The notes under the pieces were generated by a model that had not been told where the DNA came from, searched no databases, and saw nothing but the letters and a program-made list of their open reading frames with translations. From Oscillospiraceae bacterium (GTDB lineage: Bacteria > Bacillota > Clostridia > Oscillospirales > Acutalibacteraceae), in NCBI GenBank assembly GCA_902796295.1, contig CADBOL010000013.1, forward strand, positions 1 through 7,833: DNA of 7,833 nucleotides, in the 5' to 3' direction. Position numbers and translations under genes: made by a program. Positions 6,281 to 7,833 of this stretch are shown here, in pieces (the stretch's first letter is position 1; the number at the start of each line of letters is the position of its first letter).

Positions 6281-6289
6281 TGGTATAAT
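6281..6289 (+). promoter_or_regulatory. Extended -10 promoter for the acyltransferase unit
   Basis: TGGTATAAT matches the extended -10 form TG-N-TATAAT exactly, within ATATATGGTATAATC. No good -35 lies 16-18 bases upstream (only TTTTAT-like sequence), which an extended -10 can tolerate in sigma-A promoters. Transcription would start near 6296, leaving a leader of about 30 bases before the TTG start. Position after the terminator and before the first gene of the next unit supports it. Confidence 0.75.
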
Positions 6290-6312
6290 CAATCAAGCAA
6301 ACCTGAATTATC

Positions 6313-6320
6313 AGAGGTGA
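6313..6320 (+). promoter_or_regulatory. Ribosome binding site that points to a TTG start at 6326
   Basis: AGAGGTGA lies six bases (counted from the end of AGAGGTG) before TTG at 6326. An in-frame GTG at 6317 falls inside this site and has no site of its own upstream. TTG is therefore the better start, and it gives an N-terminus matching the length of known Vat proteins. Confidence 0.65.
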
Positions 6321-6325
6321 AGAGA

Positions 6326-6964
6326 TTGAAAAACGGAAAGAATCCGGATCCGGATGTAATACATCCGATTGCCGGATATGATAAAGAAATATATGTTAAA
6401 CCGACGCTGAAGAATCCGAATATTATTGCCGGGGATTTTACATATATCGCCGATTCGGATTTTGAAAGCCACGTTACTCATCTCTATGATTGGAACGGGG
6501 ATAAACTCATTATAGGCAAATTCTGCCAGATTGCATCGGGTGTTGAATTTGTAATGAACGGTGCGAATCATCAGATGAATGCCGTTTCAACTTATCCGTT
6601 TTACACGCTTGAAGGCTGGGGTATGGAGCCGCCTTCCGCTGACGATTTGCCGCTGAAAGGCGATACTGTTATCGGCAACGATGTGTGGATAGGTCAGAAT
6701 GCCGTTATTCTGCCGGGCGTTCATATCGGAGACGGCGCGATTATCGGCGCAAACAGCGTTGTCGGCAGCAATGTTGAGCCGTATACGATTGTTATAGGGA
6801 ATCCCGCAAGAAAACTGCGCAAAAGATTTGACGATGAACTGATTGAATTGCTGCTCAGATTCAGGTGGTGGGATAAAAGCATTGACGAGATTAATGCGCT
6901 TATACCACTTCTTACTTGCAGTGATATTGAAAGAGTTAAAAAGGAAATTAAGGCAAAATTATGA
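6326..6964 (+). CDS. Vat/CatB-type xenobiotic acetyltransferase (left-handed beta-helix)
   Basis: This is a hexapeptide-repeat acyltransferase of the family that includes the streptogramin acetyltransferases (Vat) and the CatB chloramphenicol acetyltransferases. Members use acetyl-CoA to acetylate a hydroxyl of their substrate as cytoplasmic trimers. From the TTG start the protein has 212 residues, close to VatD (209, from memory). The catalytic His of the family is present at residue 82 in MNGANHQM, the same number as in VatD. Other landmarks are KLIIGKFCQIASGV at 60-73, STYPF at 88-92, KGDTVIGNDVWIGQNAVILP at 111-130, GDGAIIGANSVV at 135-146, GNPA at 158-161, and a C-terminal RFDDELIELLLRFRWW segment. 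All core motifs look intact, so an active enzyme is likely. Sequence alone does not show which drug or metabolite it acetylates; many chromosomal members have no demonstrated resistance role. The gene heads a new unit with its own promoter, and the next gene overlaps it by ATGA. Confidence 0.9.
   Translation: MKNGKNPDPDVIHPIAGYDKEIYVKPTLKNPNIIAGDFTYIADSDFESHVTHLYDWNGDKLIIGKFCQIASGVEFVMNGANHQMNAVSTYPFYTLEGWGMEPPSADDLPLKGDTVIGNDVWIGQNAVILPGVHIGDGAIIGANSVVGSNVEPYTIVIGNPARKLRKRFDDELIELLLRFRWWDKSIDEINALIPLLTCSDIERVKKEIKAKL
6342..6367 (+). repeat. Palindrome and inverted repeat at the beginning of the acyltransferase coding region
   Basis: ATCCGGATCCGGAT at 6342-6355 is a perfect 14-base palindrome. 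Overlapping it, CGGATGT at 6351-6357 and ACATCCG at 6361-6367 form a perfect 7/3/7 inverted repeat. The two structures share bases and could be alternative folds of the early mRNA, 16 to 41 bases after the TTG start. Because they also encode NPDPDVIHP within the protein, part of this may be coincidence. Confidence 0.5.
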
Positions 6965-7482
6965 TTATACTGATTACAGGTGCAAGTCACACCGGCAAAA
7001 CGCTTCTTGCACAGCGTCTGCTTGAAAAACTGAATTATCCGTATATGTCAATAGACCACCTGAAAATGGGATTGATCCGCAGCGGAAAAACTGACCTGAC
7101 CGCCTGCGATGATGAAAAGATGACGGAGTATATATGGCCCGTCGTGCGTGAAATAATCAAAACCGCAATTGAAAACATGCAGAATCTCATCATTGAGGGC
7201 TGTTATGTTCCGTTTGACTGGCGGCGCGGTTTTGATGAATCTTATTTGCCGTCAATCCGCTTTATCTGTCTTGCGATGACTGATGAATATATAGATGCTC
7301 ATTTTGAAGAGATAAAAGCGCATGCGTCCGATATAGAGACAAGGCAGGATGATTCGGATTGCACAGCCGGACAGCTTAAAAAAGACAACCGCCTGTTTAC
7401 AGAAGGATTTAAGGCTGCAGGAGAACAGATTGTTCTTATCAGAGAAAACTATGAGGAATCAATATCCGGCTTGCTTGATTAA
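6961..7482 (+). CDS. Small P-loop kinase-like protein (AAA_33/adenylate-kinase-like fold)
   Basis: The 173-residue protein opens with a strand and a Walker A loop, G-A-S-H-T-G-K-T at residues 7-14. An acidic site in SIDHLKMGL (Asp32) follows, at the position where small kinases place a catalytic or substrate-contacting Asp. LIIEG at 76-80 resembles a degenerate Walker B strand. A lid-like helical part, EEIKAHASDIETRQDD at about 116-131, follows, and the protein ends with a C-terminal strand and helix. No signal or membrane segment is present. This layout fits small-molecule or nucleotide kinases of the AAA_33, adenylate-kinase or 2-phosphoglycerate-kinase-like group; the substrate is unknown. 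Its ATG overlaps the acyltransferase stop by four bases, so the two are probably translated together and may act on related substrates. It is complete and in normal length range. Confidence 0.8.
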   Translation: MIILITGASHTGKTLLAQRLLEKLNYPYMSIDHLKMGLIRSGKTDLTACDDEKMTEYIWPVVREIIKTAIENMQNLIIEGCYVPFDWRRGFDESYLPSIRFICLAMTDEYIDAHFEEIKAHASDIETRQDDSDCTAGQLKKDNRLFTEGFKAAGEQIVLIRENYEESISGLLD

Positions 7483-7506
7483 TCCCGGTTTATTGAGGTG
7501 TTAAAA

Positions 7507-7833
7507 ATGAAAAAGGTCATAACAGTACTGCTGTGTATAATGATGATATTAACGGTGCCGGCGTGCGGAAAGAAAGGCGACGTTAAAAACACAGTGGCCG
7601 GCAATATGAAAACATATTATGAAATGAATGACGGGACCTGGATGTGTGATGATTATACATATAAGTACCGCCTCGAAATCAGCGGAAGAATGCCGAATGC
7701 CGCGGCGGACTCAACATTTGTTTATTTAAGCAATGTTGAGGAAATCTCCTTTACCCGGGCGTATATGGCCGCCGGGTTAAGCAGCAATACAAAAGACTAT
7801 TTTCAGCCGGAAGAAGCAGTTCTGGTCGAAATA
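7507..7833 (+). CDS. Lipoprotein of unknown function, N-terminal part (3' end outside window)
   Basis: An ATG at 7507 follows GAGGTG at 7495-7500 with six bases between, and the frame stays open for 109 codons to the end of the window. The product begins MKKVITVLLCIMMILTVPAC, a signal peptide with a V-P-A-C lipobox and a lipidated Cys at residue 20. The mature part visible includes DGTWMCDDYTYKYRLEISGR, then MPNAAADSTFVYLSN and ISFTRAYMAAGLSSN. I believe similar sequences occur as uncharacterised proteins in Clostridia, but I know of no assigned function. It lies 24 bases after the kinase-like gene without a terminator between, so it may belong to the same transcript. Its role cannot be judged from the part present. 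Confidence 0.8.
   Translation, partial: MKKVITVLLCIMMILTVPACGKKGDVKNTVAGNMKTYYEMNDGTWMCDDYTYKYRLEISGRMPNAAADSTFVYLSNVEEISFTRAYMAAGLSSNTKDYFQPEEAVLVEI

Noticed and set aside
6268..6289. TTGAAT at 6268-6273 as -35 for the TATAAT at 6284
   Set aside because: Only ten bases separate them, far too few. The extended -10 motif accounts for the promoter without it.

Overview
The window looks like a chromosomal stretch from an anaerobic gut-type member of the Clostridia, probably an Oscillospiraceae/Ruminococcaceae relative. The evidence is moderate GC by eye, strong AGGAGG-type ribosome binding sites, Gram-positive signal peptides and lipoboxes, secreted SbsA-type Ig-like proteins, and genes packed on one strand with ATGA overlaps. 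This placement is an inference from gene types, not a database result. All supported genes are on the + strand.

Bases 2-6147 read as one long operon. It opens with the 3' end of a MOSC-domain (molybdenum-cofactor-type) protein. A complete importer of the FecCD/BtuCD class follows: permease, ATPase and substrate-binding lipoprotein. Next comes a two-gene unit: a 245-residue protein resembling the N-terminal kinase part of archaeal TiaS, and a 67-residue Cys-rich protein. ATGA stop/start overlaps join permease to ATPase, binding protein to TiaS-like protein, and TiaS-like protein to Cys-rich protein, so translational coupling is likely. Five bases later the frame opens into a membrane-anchored surface protein with one Ig-like domain. 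Sixteen bases after that comes a secreted protein with two such domains. A strong GC-rich hairpin at 6186-6209 closes the unit.

Bases 6281-7833 form a second transcription unit. An extended -10 promoter (TGGTATAAT) precedes a Vat/CatB-type hexapeptide acyltransferase that probably starts at TTG. A small P-loop kinase-like protein overlaps it by ATGA, and the 5' part of a lipoprotein of unknown function runs off the window.

The most interesting proposal is that the MOSC protein, importer, TiaS-like protein and Cys-rich protein form one metal-handling system. Molybdate or tungstate is a reasonable candidate substrate because FecCD-class importers of these oxyanions are known (MolBCA). The TiaS-like protein lacks the RNA-binding C-terminal part of archaeal TiaS and probably has a different, unknown job.
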